From positions 112,203-176,202 of the forward strand of contig JAANBB010000042.1 of the NCBI GenBank assembly GCA_014621425.1: a stretch of 64,000 bases of DNA, read 5' to 3'. Below, piece after piece: positions 44,633-55,877 of this stretch. The translations under genes were made by a program, and so were the position numbers. Each line of letters starts with the position of its first letter. Position 1 is the first letter of the stretch. Below the pieces are notes generated by a model. The model saw only the letters and a list, made by a program, of their open reading frames with translations, was not told the DNA's origin and ran no database searches. Source of the stretch: Cylindrodendrum hubeiense (Eukaryota > Ascomycota > Sordariomycetes > Hypocreales > Nectriaceae).

Positions 44633-46737
44633 GATGTTTGCGATGCAAGCGGGAGTCTTTCGTCAGCTGAACTGGCTCGCGGCTCCAAGAAGTAAATATA
44701 ATACAGCATGATAATTAGGTTAGTACCTTAAACCCTACTCATTTCAGCATTCTTCCGGCGCGTATGACGTTATACCACACAATGGCAAGATTCTTGACGA
44801 ATGCTGCAGCCACTGATCTCTAACCGAAGGCTAGTGCGATTCAGGAAATGCTTAAGTAAGATATTTTCTGAATTATCGCCGTCTGACAAGCATTGATAGG
44901 CTTTTTTCCTGCTGGGCCCCGCAGCGCTTTCCCCATTAAAACGTTAGTAAGGCTGCTAGGGCGCCTTACACAGGATGACAGAGCCATGACAGAATCCTAC
45001 ACACCGAGTACGAGCGAGCTTATACCTGGCCATCACTTCTTCATTTGGCCAAGCGGGACACCGTGGGTTAGTGTCCGCGGCCGGCTGCATCGGAGCATTC
45101 GATGCTACTAAACTGCTGTGGGGAATAATATCGAACCACGCTGACATATGAAGGGATTGATAGAAGGTGGCGTGTGTAGGGTAGCCGACGCCGATTTTGG
45201 TGCCTTGCAACAAACTCTCTCGCAGCCATGGGAGATCCATTTTCACCAGCATACATTGTAGCATGAAACGCGCATTTGGAGTATAAGGCTGGCCCGATTA
45301 AAGATGATTGGAAATATTCTAAGGCTGTAGAATTAACTGTTTAAGAAACCTGCCGATCCAGCCAATGGCTTGCAAGAGAGCCGAATCACGTACATACTTG
45401 GAATCACGTTTTAAATTGACCGCGAATTGCAAAACCACGCCGCACGCGAGAGACAGACCAATGATTAACGTGGAAGAGATTTACAGTTTTTGAAGAATGG
45501 CCTCACCTTTGTGATGCATATCAATAGGAAAGACATCGTCGTTCTGAGCAGCGGTGATGTGAGCGGCTCAGTGATAGCTGCAAGCTCCTCCTCCTCTACC
45601 CAGGAAGGGTGGGCAACGTAACCGACACTGATGCAGCTTTGATATTTGCCGATGACGCAATTGAAGCATAGAACTTTAGCGCTGAAGCCGAGAAAAGCAC
45701 TTCATCGTAGTAGAAGTTTGACAACGAAAAGGTGCCTCGACAAGGGTATTTCTTACACAAAGCTCGTTTGTACTATGGTGGAAGAGAAAATGCCGATTTT
45801 GCTGACTGGAATCCAACAGGAGCTTGTGTCTGGACACCAGCCAGTGAACAATTACAGTCCACAAAGAAAATGTTCAGTGCCCTCTCAATACTCTCTATCA
45901 ATACTCCCCACATGGCGTAGGAAGTTTTTGAAGTCTTTCTTCGAGCGGATGAGGCAAGTTTTAGCGAGGGGCATTGCATTGTGCTTTCTCGCCAATAATG
46001 AAGAACCTTACGCCCATAGTTGCTGTATTTTGGTTGCGAGTGCTAGCGGCTGAAACGAAAGCACGACGATCGAAATAAGCATCTAAGCCACGCTCGCATG
46101 ACTCTGAGGCCCAGAAATGAATCATGGATGCAAGTCGATGATGTGACTTGAAAACATCGGCGAAAGATTGGACAAGTGGGCATTCTCTCACCCACCGGGT
46201 TGAGGCAGCGCGCACGAAGCTCAATGTTTGACTGGGATATGGAATGCGAGTCGTACTCATATGACCCTTGAATACTCACACGCCCCCAAAACCCAATGCG
46301 CCCCCACTCGCCACATGTATCAAGACTCAGCCTTGTCTGTCATTGTCTCATCTCGCCCTGCTTCATCTCCAGTCGTGTCATACATTATCATCGCTCTTTT
46401 AGATTCGACTGTATGCGTATATATGATAGTCAGCCATATAACAGGAGCGGGTGGGTTCTACAAATTACAAGTCTCTGTGGTGGCAACCTCTTCGCTGCTT
46501 ACTACCTAGCCAGGGAGCGCTACGCGATTCCAAGTCCCATTTTCTGTTTTGCGCAATGCATGTTTCCGACTCGTTATGGTAATTCTTCTGTCTTGATGCT
46601 CTAGCCTGTCCTGATTCCCATGGGATCTAGCGAGAGCAAACCAGCCCGCACCAGAGCTTCTTAGCAGTCCAAGCAACCCTCAGGAGCAAGCATTTGGAGC
46701 CCCCTTTGTAACCGTCGGCCGAGATGAAAACCGGACT
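44633..46737. other. Intergenic, 2.1 kb
   Basis: No supported gene. A 102-codon ATG frame on the minus strand at 44956-45264 has no recognisable family. The rest shows only short frames and an even composition. Confidence 0.35.
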
Positions 46738-47102
46738 AGGTGACTGCAATCTTTGGCGTGAACTTTGGAGCGGCTGTGTCGCATGCGAACCCGGTACACC
46801 AGTATTAAACATGGAGTTAATTCGCCTCTGACTCATGATGTTCGGAGTGAGCCGATGACAGGTCATTTTTGGTTCTTTTTGGCCGAGCGCTCGATTAGAT
46901 AGCCTCGGAGCTTGACGCGGACCCCGCCCGGGCTGAGCCTCCCCTAATGTGACGTGTCTGCGTTTATTTAAGCCACTTGCAACTAACATCCGTTCCTTCA
47001 CCTCAACGTCCTTTTAATTGATTTTCAGACTCACGGTGCTGAAAACCGCGAAGAACCCGAACAACAAGCCTACTGTCGCGCCGAGCAAAAGTCGAATGCC
47101 GG
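46738..47102 (+). repeat. Duplicated promoter segment, copy A left part
   Basis: It aligns with 51985-52320: CTTTGGCGTGAACTTTGGAG vs CTTGGCGCGAACTTTGGAG, GTTCGGAGTGAGCCGATGAC vs GTTCGGAGCGAGCCGATGAC, and AGATAGCCTCGGAGCTTG in both. It includes TTTATTTAAGCC, a TATA-like site of the 2EXR gene, and runs up to that gene's start. Confidence 0.75.
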
Positions 47103-47714
47103 ATGGCTACTTTCCACCCTTTTCCCCGTCTCCCGTTCGAGCTGCGTGCCCAGATCTGGGAGATGACTATTGAACCGCGAACTGTTGAGGTCCGCTTCAA
47201 GAAAGGCAGCAGGATATATGACATACCTTCCTACGCAAAATCCTCAACGCCCACTCCAGGGGTATTGCAAACCTGTCACGAAGCTCGCAATCTTGACTTA
47301 TATCAGCGCGCTTTTTCCTGTGGGGATGAGCCGCGGTATGCCTGGGTAAACTTCGAGATAGATATGATCTCTATTGGAGACTCTGATCTTAGAACCATGG
47401 GCGAAATGATCGACATGGACGAGATGCTGGTAATTCGCCGGCTCAGGTTTGAAAGGGAGAACGATGAGTGGTGGTTTCATTTCGAATCAGATGCACTGAG
47501 GAGCTTTCCCAATCTCAAAGAAATTCATGTTATTTGCATAGAAGGCCATATCAATTGGCAAAATGCCTGGGAGTCCTTATACTGGGTGTGTCCGAAAGAT
47601 AATATAAGGTTTATCGATAAAGAGTCGGGGGAAATGGTGGATGGACACGCGTTGGACAAGATGGTGGATAAACAGCCAGATGAAGAAACTGAATCGTCGG
47701 ATGATGATGCATGA
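47103..47714 (+). CDS. 2EXR domain protein
   Basis: A single exon of 203 residues. The N-terminus FHPFPRLPFELRAQIWEMTI with EPRTVEVR is the 2EXR signature (named from a two-fold ExR motif), common in large families of filamentous ascomycetes. TPGVLQTCHEARNLDLYQRA is the second conserved block. The protein is soluble, with an acidic tail (DEETESSDDDA). Function is unknown; an F-box-like, protein-interaction role is often supposed. The ATG context is GCCGGATGG. Flanks on both sides are duplicated 5.2 kb downstream, where only ATGGCCACCCC... and a quick stop remain of the gene. Confidence 0.85.
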   Translation: MATFHPFPRLPFELRAQIWEMTIEPRTVEVRFKKGSRIYDIPSYAKSSTPTPGVLQTCHEARNLDLYQRAFSCGDEPRYAWVNFEIDMISIGDSDLRTMGEMIDMDEMLVIRRLRFERENDEWWFHFESDALRSFPNLKEIHVICIEGHINWQNAWESLYWVCPKDNIRFIDKESGEMVDGHALDKMVDKQPDEETESSDDDA

Positions 47715-48387
47715 ATTATCTTTGGTTATAGCTTTCGAATGAAGATTATTTATTATGACTATGGATCCTCCTCACAATGGAGAGTTGAAAAAAGTGGCCT
47801 TCGTATTTACTAAGAACATCAAACGAGAGTTTTGTCTGCTGCTTGTCAAATTAGAGACAAACTACGTAATTGCACCATTCTGGAAGATGACCACATATCG
47901 GGGGCCGAGTATTGTTAGCACCCTGTCAATTCGAAATTATTCCTCTTTTAGGGTGTCTTTTTCATGGCCGTGAAACGAGAAGGGGGATATCGCGGCCACT
48001 GTGACTCAATGCATCCGTGTGCTCTAGATCACACGTGTCTGGGCTCCGCCACGGCGTCAACGAATACTGCAAGGTACTCAGACTTGTGAGATGCGACACA
48101 GAAATCCTAGTCCCATCGATCGAATAAGATGATGAGGGTATGTTACGAGGTGCTAAGCAGTGTTGGTTGACTGTGTGTTCTTTTGAGATTAGCGGACTCG
48201 GTCGAGTCATAATACACGAGCATCCAAATAAGGCGACTCTACAAAGTGGAGTGAGTCATGGCTACAGTGCAAGACTTCGGAAAAGGCCCTTGCCAGCTGC
48301 CTAGTATGGACTCACAGGCCGCTTAATTCTATCGCGGTGCAGCCGAGAGTAATCCGGCAACTTTTTTTATCTGTGGTTGGCTTGTAC

Positions 48388-48765
48388 AAGGTAGCGGACC
48401 CACTTCTGCTTCTCAACGTGATCGCCTGCGCTATCTCGACATTGGTGACTCAGGATGATCATTGGATATTTGCAACATGAAGTTCTTCGCAATTCTCGGC
48501 CATGCCAGCTTTGGGCAGGCGTAGGGGCTGTGTTATCCTTGAACGGCTGGGTTGAAGTTGGCGTCTGTCTGATGACACCATGCAGCCGTAGGTGTCAGCC
48601 CCCACAAGGTTGTGCGCTTGGAGCCAACTACCCGACTCAGACAGAACGAAGGTGAGGGTGTCGCCTGTGATTTGACGCTTGAGGAAAGGCACGACGCGCT
48701 CAATACGCGTTTCGCCAAGGCCCCATGCGAGCACCTCCGTCCGTCAAGCCATAGCTCATATTACT
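48388..48765 (+). repeat. Duplicated segment, copy A right part
   Basis: It aligns with 52343-52705: CCACTTCTGCTTCTCAACGT vs CCACTTCTTCTCATTGGCGT, TTGGCGTCTGTCTGATGAC vs TGGGCGTCTGTCCCATGAC, and ACGCGTTTCGCCAAGGCCC vs TCGCGTTTCGCCAAGACCC. In copy A the 2EXR gene lies between the two parts; in copy B the parts are adjacent. Confidence 0.75.
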
Positions 48766-48841
48766 ATTTTGTACCTGAGTATATTACCATGTATTGGTTT
48801 GATTCCTCTAAACTAACCGCTTAACTCCGAGTTTTGAATAA

Positions 48842-50323
48842 CTAACCTTCGCTCACATACGTTGTATTGACCTGCCCTACGTATGACCATGTCAATGGGT
48901 CATCTGACTCAAAAGACCATTCATGTATCTCACTGTCGACAATGCCGTACATCCTCTGTTCAGAGTGCCCTGAAATTGCGGTAAATCCCTCGGAGGCCTT
49001 AATACCGTTTGGTGTGTCGAGAAACGTTGGGGTTTCTTGAGGAATCCATTTCAACTCCACGTCCCAGTAGCGGGCGACTATTGCCCCCTCATTCTGAATG
49101 TCAGCCACAACCACATCATTTCGACCGTAGCAGACAGCGGCAAAATTGGAGTGAGAGGAAGAAGAAATGCTGCCAAGTGCGTTTTCTATACTCAATCATT
49201 AATAATACTCGTTGGTAATAGTCGTGTTTGGTGGAAATGACGGGTACGTACTACTGGTGTCCCAAGTTGATAGGTCTGCCTCCATAAGAATCGATCTCAT
49301 AGTGCTAGATGAATCATAATAGAACCTCCAAAGAGGATCTGAAGCATTGCTATTTGCAGCGAGATTGGAAATAGCAAGTCCACTGGCATTGACAACTGAA
49401 GCAGAGCCCATAGGCTTCCCAAGCCAGTGGTTGTTGCTTCTCGAATAGACAAGTTGATTTTCATCGTTCTGATATAGCAAAACGATTGGAAGGTCATCAG
49501 GATCCCCACCGTTTGGACGCCAAGCAGCAATATTCGATCGAGCACCCGTGTTGATGAACCTGTCATAGCCAAGCCCATGGTGGGTCCACTGAGAATCCTT
49601 ATCGGGATTATTTGTTCCAATTTCCCTGATTGAATTAGAAGTATCTAGGACATATACTCGGATATTCCAACTATTTTGATCATCCCACCAGGCAACGGCG
49701 GTAATAGGCGTGCCCGGAAGAACCTCAAAATCAGCGTCGGCCTTTCGTAGACTTGCTGAAATACTTCTTGTCTCCCATGTAGTATTCTGCGAGTCCCAGA
49801 AAGACGCAATAATATCCTTAGATTGGTTTTGATAGAAGATGAAATAACGGCTATGATCATCTGAGTCGGTCCAGTTTACGCTAGCAATTTTGGAATGTCG
49901 CAAGATTGAGCTAGCTTGAGATGTAGCCGACGGTGTACCACTAGTGGTAGCAGAAGGTGAGTCATCTGATGTAGAGGATTGTTTCGCAAGGGTACTGCCG
50001 ACGGCACCGCCAACAATCGCACCGATCACAAGGAATGATGCAACACTGGCTATGATGAAAAATATAGTGCGTTTTAGTCCACATATCCTACGATCGGGTT
50101 TTCCGTCAAGAGTACCATCTCCCACAGTATGACTCGGTCGGTAGTTATCATCGGGGTTCGGTGTGTGAAGAGGCTCTGGATAATCATCGGTAGCGGCGTA
50201 TCGGTATGCACTTTCGATGGGCGCTTGAGGGAGATTTGCGACCGGCACGGCTTGAGGCAGATTCGCGTCAGGGTCGGTATAGACCTGTGGCAGGTCGGTG
50301 TAGTTGGGGGGCGAGTTCGACAT
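48842..50323 (-). CDS. Type II membrane protein with fucose-specific-lectin-like beta-propeller
   Basis: Two exons, 50323-49252 and 49185-48842 (66 nt intron starting GTACGT), give 471 residues. The first 85 residues are a cytosolic Pro/Asp-rich tail, then RTIFFIIASVASFLVIGAIV is a single membrane helix. A Ser/Thr-rich stalk follows (SSTSDDSPSATTSGTPSATS). The outer part is built of repeated propeller blades such as VLDTSNSIREI, LLYQNDENQLVYSRSNNHW, FYYDSSSTMRSI and YGIVDSEIHEWSF, resembling the fungal fucose-binding lectin family. Several N-glycosylation sites are present (NWT, NQS, NTT, NAS). It is likely a cell-surface glycan binder, possibly in recognition of other cells. Whether the sugar-binding Arg/Glu/Trp sets are complete in each blade I could not verify. 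Confidence 0.78.
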
Positions 50324-51984
50324 TCCTACACGTACTCAGTGCAAGCCTCACACAAGCCGGGCAGTCGAGGTGAGTGTGCCGAAGTTCAATGTGAAGTCTC
50401 CCAGAGTGTGCAGAGTGTGACATCAACAATTTAGCAAAAGCGACTGCAAAAGAAACAATGAGCCAAAGGGATCCAGAGTAACAGAGGCGAGTATTAAGTG
50501 GGCTAAATTGACTCCGAGGCGGCTCAGGTTGCGCCAAGAATGAATGCAAGGCGCATGACGGGCATCAAGGATACGACGTGAGATACATGATGCCACGGGC
50601 GTTGGCTTGGGAGGATTGCTTACTGGGCGCATTTACGTATTTTGGCCTATCAGGAGGGAGTCGATCATCCTGGGCTGTGCGCACAACCAAAAGTCGCCGA
50701 AGGGCTGCATACGGTATTGTTTCAGAGGCCAAGGCTGTGGCGAGAAGTGAGCAGTAATGGAACAGCCTGTTGGTCGACGATGTTATGTGGTGATGTGGAG
50801 ACGGAATCGACGGAACCCTGGTAGTGGGATCGCGGAGCTTACCCAGTCTGGAATAGCTTGTAACAGCAAGCGATTCACAGCTCAGTGGTCGGCATCTCCG
50901 GCCTCCTCTATTCTGTGAATGGTTTCCGCTCAATGCCACACCCCTCTGACTAAGACCAGGATATTGATAGATCAGAGGATTGTGCCTATTCGGCCCTTAT
51001 TCCACCACCCGAGGGCCAATCCAACAGTTGGTAAATGCCCCAGCAGACGCGTGAGCCACAGCATCTGGATGTTAGCTACATGATGAAAGGAACCTGTACC
51101 GCGCAGCCATCGGCTAGTGAATATCCAAGAAATTACATACAGCATGTGGGCAAAAAGGAGAATACTTCAGCGTACCACGGCTAGAATTGCATGTCGAGCT
51201 CCTTCTTAATGTTTTCCAGGTATGACCCTGCGCAGTGATCACATTATTTGAGGCAGTGTGGTGGTATGCAGAGTACCACAGCCTCGAGGCTCACTCAGGC
51301 CAGGCTGGTCGGCGTAGTATGGTATGGTCAGTAGTCAAGGCGTTCATCTAAAACGTCACTTCAAGGCACCAGTAGCTCGACCCTTTGGCCGGTAAGAGGA
51401 GTGACACTGCAGCGTACTGAATACTGGTGTATTCGGCATGTCCATGTTCCTCTGCTCCAGGGCCGACACGCAGTGTGGACTCGAACGAACACGCTGGACG
51501 TGCCACAAAATCCGCGAATGCATGACATGGGGTGGCTAAGTGGCCTTTGCAGATGGTATGGGTCGAGAATTACGCCATAAACAATCCAGCTACGAAACCT
51601 TCGCCCCCAAATACTCCTAGAGGTGTCAGACAGGGGGGTCGGAGCTGGCCGGAGGTCCGGATAAGGCTGTGATGAGGGAAATGCCACAAGGAACACAGTC
51701 AGAGACAGATCTATCCGATCAGAAAATACAAGCATAAATACAACCTCTTTGAGGCTATAGGTATTATTAATTATATTAGCCTATTTAATCTCCTATTATT
51801 TGTGGTGTAAATTGGGGACAAAGGTGAGGAGGATGGGGAATAGGAAATGTACGGGGAAAACAGTGAGAGGTGCAGGAAGAAGAGTTAAGTTCCTCAGTAA
51901 CTGCAAACCTCAAAGCTTTAAGTGACCCTCGGGAACGATATCATTTAGAAATATATTTTCAGCTGCCTGTGGAGATAAGAGTCA
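50324..51984. other. Intergenic, 1.7 kb
   Basis: The promoter side of the lectin-like gene plus unannotated sequence. Minus-strand frames of about 124 codons (50565-50939, 51361-51735) lack a recognisable family and good codon pattern. Confidence 0.35.
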
Positions 51985-52705
51985 GATGAGATGGCTGCAA
52001 TTCTTGGCGCGAACTTTGGAGAGGCTATGCCCCGTATGAACCTTGTAGAATGATGCAGTCGACCAACACCATGTACTATTAAACAAAGAGGGTAATTTGC
52101 CTCTGAACCAGGGTGTTCGGAGCGAGCCGATGACAGTCAATTTAGTTTGGTATTTTTGTCCACTAGATAGCCTCGGAGCTTGGCGTGGATCCCGGGCTGA
52201 ATGTAAATGTTTAACTTTGCTTAAGCCGCTGGCAACTAACACCCGATCCTTTAGCTTTACCATTACAATATTTTTATTCACTGTTAGGCTCACCTACAGT
52301 CGCACCAAAGGAAAGACCATGGCCACCCCAACCCCCGCCTTGTAGTCGATCCACTTCTTCTCATTGGCGTGATCGCTACACTATCCCGAAGTCGGTGACT
52401 CGGGATGGTCCTCTGCCTTTTTTTTTAACATTGAACTTTTTGTAAGTCTTGACCATGCCGGCTTCGGCAGGCATAGTGGCTGTGTTACTCTCGTAGGGCT
52501 GGGTAAAGTGGGCGTCTGTCCCATGACAGACGAACCTGTCAGCCGCCCACAAGGCTGCCAGATTCAGACAGAATGAAGACGAGGCTGTAGCTCGTGATTT
52601 GAAGATTTAGGCAGACAAACGTGTGTGCAACTATAACGATGCGTTTGAATCGCGTTTCGCCAAGACCCAAGACGAACTCCTCCAGCGAGTCATAGCTTAT
52701 ATTAT
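51985..52705 (+). repeat. Duplicated segment, copy B with the 2EXR gene deleted
   Basis: Left and right parts match copy A (46738-47102 and 48388-48765) in the same orientation. At the junction, near 52319, ATGGCCACCCCAACCCCCGC with TAG soon after is all that remains where copy A has the 612 bp 2EXR gene and its 3' flank. Confidence 0.75.
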
Positions 52706-53170
52706 TATCACCCACAGCACTAAGCATAACATTGCTTGTATTCCAAACGAAGGACCTGGGGCTTGAAGGAAAATGCAAATTTTGCTTTAGCACCACGGCC
52801 AATTGCGCCACCCACCGGAGCCGGGCGAGAGAGCTGCCAACCACATGGCGTGACTGCACTGAGTCCACACCCGCGGTACCGTCCGCCATCGGTCTGGAAT
52901 CTTCTCTATACATCTCGCATCAATTCGAAGTATCAAGAGTGTCGAAATGTAAGGAATGACTAGTTAAATTCGGAGGAATGATCAACCTTTTCGTCATCTA
53001 TGTCAACATTAATATGAGAAATAGACATCGCTTGCCGACAATGCTTGTGGTATTCGCACATTGGATGGTGGGATAGAAGAAGGCTCATGCGCCGGAAGAA
53101 TGGATATTGAGGTAGAGTGGAAGTTGGCTGCGGGCTGCGGTGAGGCATATAGCCCCCCACCCCTCTGTAG

Positions 53171-53176
53171 TATAAA
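53171..53176 (+). promoter_or_regulatory. TATA box before the damaged CorA-like gene
   Basis: A TATAAA lies 117 bp upstream of the ATG at 53293. The stretch 52706-53170 contains nothing else supported. Confidence 0.4.
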
Positions 53177-53292
53177 TCCGCCTAATGTCTTTCACAGCCA
53201 CAACTCACTTAACGGGCGGTAAGAAAACCTAGGCCACAACAACAAGTAGTGTATATTGTCATCTGTTCTTAAACTTCGCCCAACTGTTTACG

Positions 53293-55175
53293 ATGGATTG
53301 GAAAGCATATCCAGAGCATCGGCGCAACGCTCCCCCAGACGCGTTTGACCGCTCGTTTTACCGCAACAGGCTCTTGGACGATGCAGAGCGACTGTTCACG
53401 TCCGGGGACTCTGACGTTGAGCTTTTCTACGTAGCCAAGGGGCCGCAGTGCGTATTGTCATCGATGATGCACTTATTTCTGCAAGACATTAACATCCCTT
53501 GGGTAAAGTGCAATCACCACACGGTCGGCAACGGACCTCGCTTCTCTGGATGACGCCTTGGCGCCTATTATGGTAATCTAACCTGTATCCTGGCTACCCG
53601 AGCCGCAGATACTGACTTGTTCTTACAGCAGACGGAGGGTAGCGGAATTTCCAGTGTCTTTGTGTAAGTTTTGAACCAGGATCAGCGCATGTGCTGCAAG
53701 CGCTTACCTCATTCAAGGTTTATCAAACAACAGCACTCCTGGGACCACCTGAATATCAGCCTCGAGCTGATGCAGCGACTCCTCGCCTCCTTCGATGTCT
53801 CGCCGATCTTTCTTGACTATGTCCATTGCTTTGGGCACAGGCTTGATGCTGTGGGTGATGACTACGTCAGCCATCGCAGTGTTCAGTCTCCGTGTGACGG
53901 CGAGGCCCCTTTGACCGGTGATACGCCCTTTGTATCCTTTTGCATCTGTCTTTGGAGATCATACTAATGAGTAGGGGCAAGAATCTTGCTATAATCTTAG
54001 GTTTCCCGAGAGGAACGGTCGGCCAACGGGAAATGGATGGTCCATTCGCCAGAGCGGGCTCTATATGCAGCATGACACTCGGAGAAATATCGATATTTGG
54101 ATCCTGCTTCAGCCATCCAAGTCGTTCGAGTCCCAATGTCGAAACATCATCTCGTCTCCGAATTTCCAAAACGCACTCATACACTCGGCTTTATTCTACT
54201 CTGTCGGCAGGTTCTGGAGAGATTACATTGATGATCTTCAAAAAGAGCTCCTGCCAATGGTACGTGCGACTCGCTGTGTTTGAACCGTAGCTAGAACATC
54301 TGCGAAGATGAAACAACAGCCAGAAGGCTTCATATGGCGATCAAAATAGCTAAGAAGCCCAAGTCACCTGGCGCCAAAACTAACACGATGAACAGGAACA
54401 CAAGGCGTTCTACTCCAAGGTTGGAGTTGCATGCACCCACGACTTTTCTCTCGTCTTTAAGGACTACCAGCTCCTCCAACAGCTAAACCAGGAGCTGGAG
54501 CGGGCCGAGTACATACTAGATGCAAGTGTCGACGTGGCCGTACACTGCGGAGCAGGCAATGTGGAGGCCGATCCCGACTCGGTCATGGAGAGGGAACCGG
54601 GGCAGCCGAGAATCAGTGCAATAAGCAGAAACAAAAACAGCATATTGTCTGACTACATGGCTCAGACGCAAGGACAACGTCGCGTGCTCGCACGTCTCCT
54701 GGGATCATCGCAGCGCGCTCTCCAGACGGCAAGTTCTTTCCGGTCTATTTGTCTCGGAGCGAGGCTAACATCAATGCTCAAGTTCGCGCTGATACTTTCA
54801 TACCGCAACGACGAAGCCAGCCAGCGCATCGACGGCGCCATCGCCAAGCAGACGACGGCTCTGCACGATCTACTGCGGGTGGCGGCGCGCGAGAACGAGG
54901 CGCTCGCGATAATCGAACGCCGCGCGCAGTGGGACTCGCGCACCGTCAAGGTGCTGACGGCCGTTGCCGCGCTGTACCTGCCGGCAGCCTTTGTTGCGAC
55001 CGTCTTCAGCTCCAACCTGGTACAGGAAGACTCGTCGGGCTTCCATCTCTCGCGCCAGTTCTGGCTGTTCCCAGCAGCCACGCTTCTTCTGACCGTGCTT
55101 ACTCTTGGGCCAGTCGTGGTATGGGCACGGTTCAACAATGATGTGAAGTCGGTGGCAGTCAACAAGGCGTCGTGA
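53293..55175 (+). pseudogene. CorA-like transporter gene with a damaged 5' half
   Basis: The ATG at 53293 opens NAPPDAFDRSFYRNRLLDDA, the usual N-terminus of fungal CorA-like proteins. Further pieces follow in order: ATDLASLDDALAPIM (about 53530), FIKQQHSWDHLNISLELMQR (53719), SFDVSPIFLDYVHCFG, NGWSIRQSGLYMQHDTRRN (54030), EHKAFYSKVGVACTHDF (54398) and FRNDEASQRID-like SYRNDEASQRID. At the end are the two CorA helices TAVAALYLPAAFVATVFS and FWLFPAATLLLTVLTLGPVV. Between residues 55 and 90 the homology changes frame twice and meets a TAA (about 53490). The 53932-54000 join also has no phase-correct splice that I can find. The 3' half from about 54398 is in one phase. Either a decayed gene or a model I could not complete. 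Confidence 0.6.
54729..54782 (+). other. GC-AG intron in the CorA-like gene
   Basis: GCAAGT at the 5' end, GGCTAACAT branch site and CTCAAG at the 3' end, 54 nt. Because 54 is a multiple of three, the frame reads through it and gene finders would keep it as exon. Confidence 0.6.
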
Positions 55176-55304
55176 GCTAGGTATATTGAGGATGATATAT
55201 GCCAAGTAGTACGTATATCAATCGCATTTCCGTCATTTCCATCACTTCCTACCGTGCTCGTTGTTGCTCGTCCTGCAGCCGAAAGTCAGTCCTGGACACG
55301 GAAT

Positions 55305-55538
55305 TCACTGGGAGGATTGCTTTACGGGCGTGAGAGGGCGCGGAACGCGTAGAATGTAGGCCTGTTTGTCAGCCTGCGTGATAGCCTCAAGGTTAGCGAG
55401 ATTCTTCTTGGGTGTAGGGACGGCGCTCCTCACCTCCCACTCGTAGTCGCCTGCGGGGAAAAGCTCAACAAGCAGGGCAATCAACTTTGACTCAATTATG
55501 TACCGTGCATCAAGCACTTGCTCTTTAAGCCCTGCCAT
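55305..55538 (-). CDS. Small hypothetical protein (77 residues)
   Basis: The ATG at 55538 has a strong ACCATGG context. The reading AGLKEQVLDARYIIESKLIA, then VELFPAGDYEWEVR and KQAYILRVPRPLT looks like a compact alpha/beta protein with no signal peptide or membrane segment. The frame continues upstream to 55610 from another ATG. No family recognised. It lies alone between the CorA-like and kinase genes, so it could also be chance. Confidence 0.4.
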   Translation of the reverse strand: MAGLKEQVLDARYIIESKLIALLVELFPAGDYEWEVRSAVPTPKKNLANLEAITQADKQAYILRVPRPLTPVKQSSQ

Positions 55539-55877
55539 GGTGTGTTTGTAACTCAAGTCTCGCGTTCTTATGCCTGGCCGTGTGTGGTGCTGGAAGCTAC
55601 AAGGTGGCACAGCGGGAAATTCTGTCAGTCGAATCCCATCTCATCTGTCCAAACCACATGACGGCGGAAATCACTCAACATTGTTGGGGGTGGGGGCCAT
55701 GCAAGGCAATGGTTCTGGCTGGGCGTGCATAAGGCGAACAACGAGGCTGAAAGATGGGCGCCTGGCTGAAAGATAGGCGCCCGGCTCAAAAAATTGTCGT
55801 CCCCACGTCCCAAAGCCCCCTTTCCTCCTCAATTCTGTCCGGGATACTGGTCAAAGGATCTCAATCCGGCTGTGCAA

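Noticed and set aside
44956..45264. 102-codon minus-strand ATG frame
   Set aside because: No recognisable domain, no splice continuation found, and it lies alone in intergenic sequence.
48459..48734. Frames with shared GLGETR...FVLSESGS in both copies of the duplication (also 52539-52913)
   Set aside because: The similarity reflects the DNA duplication; the frames are broken differently in each copy, so a protein gene is unlikely.
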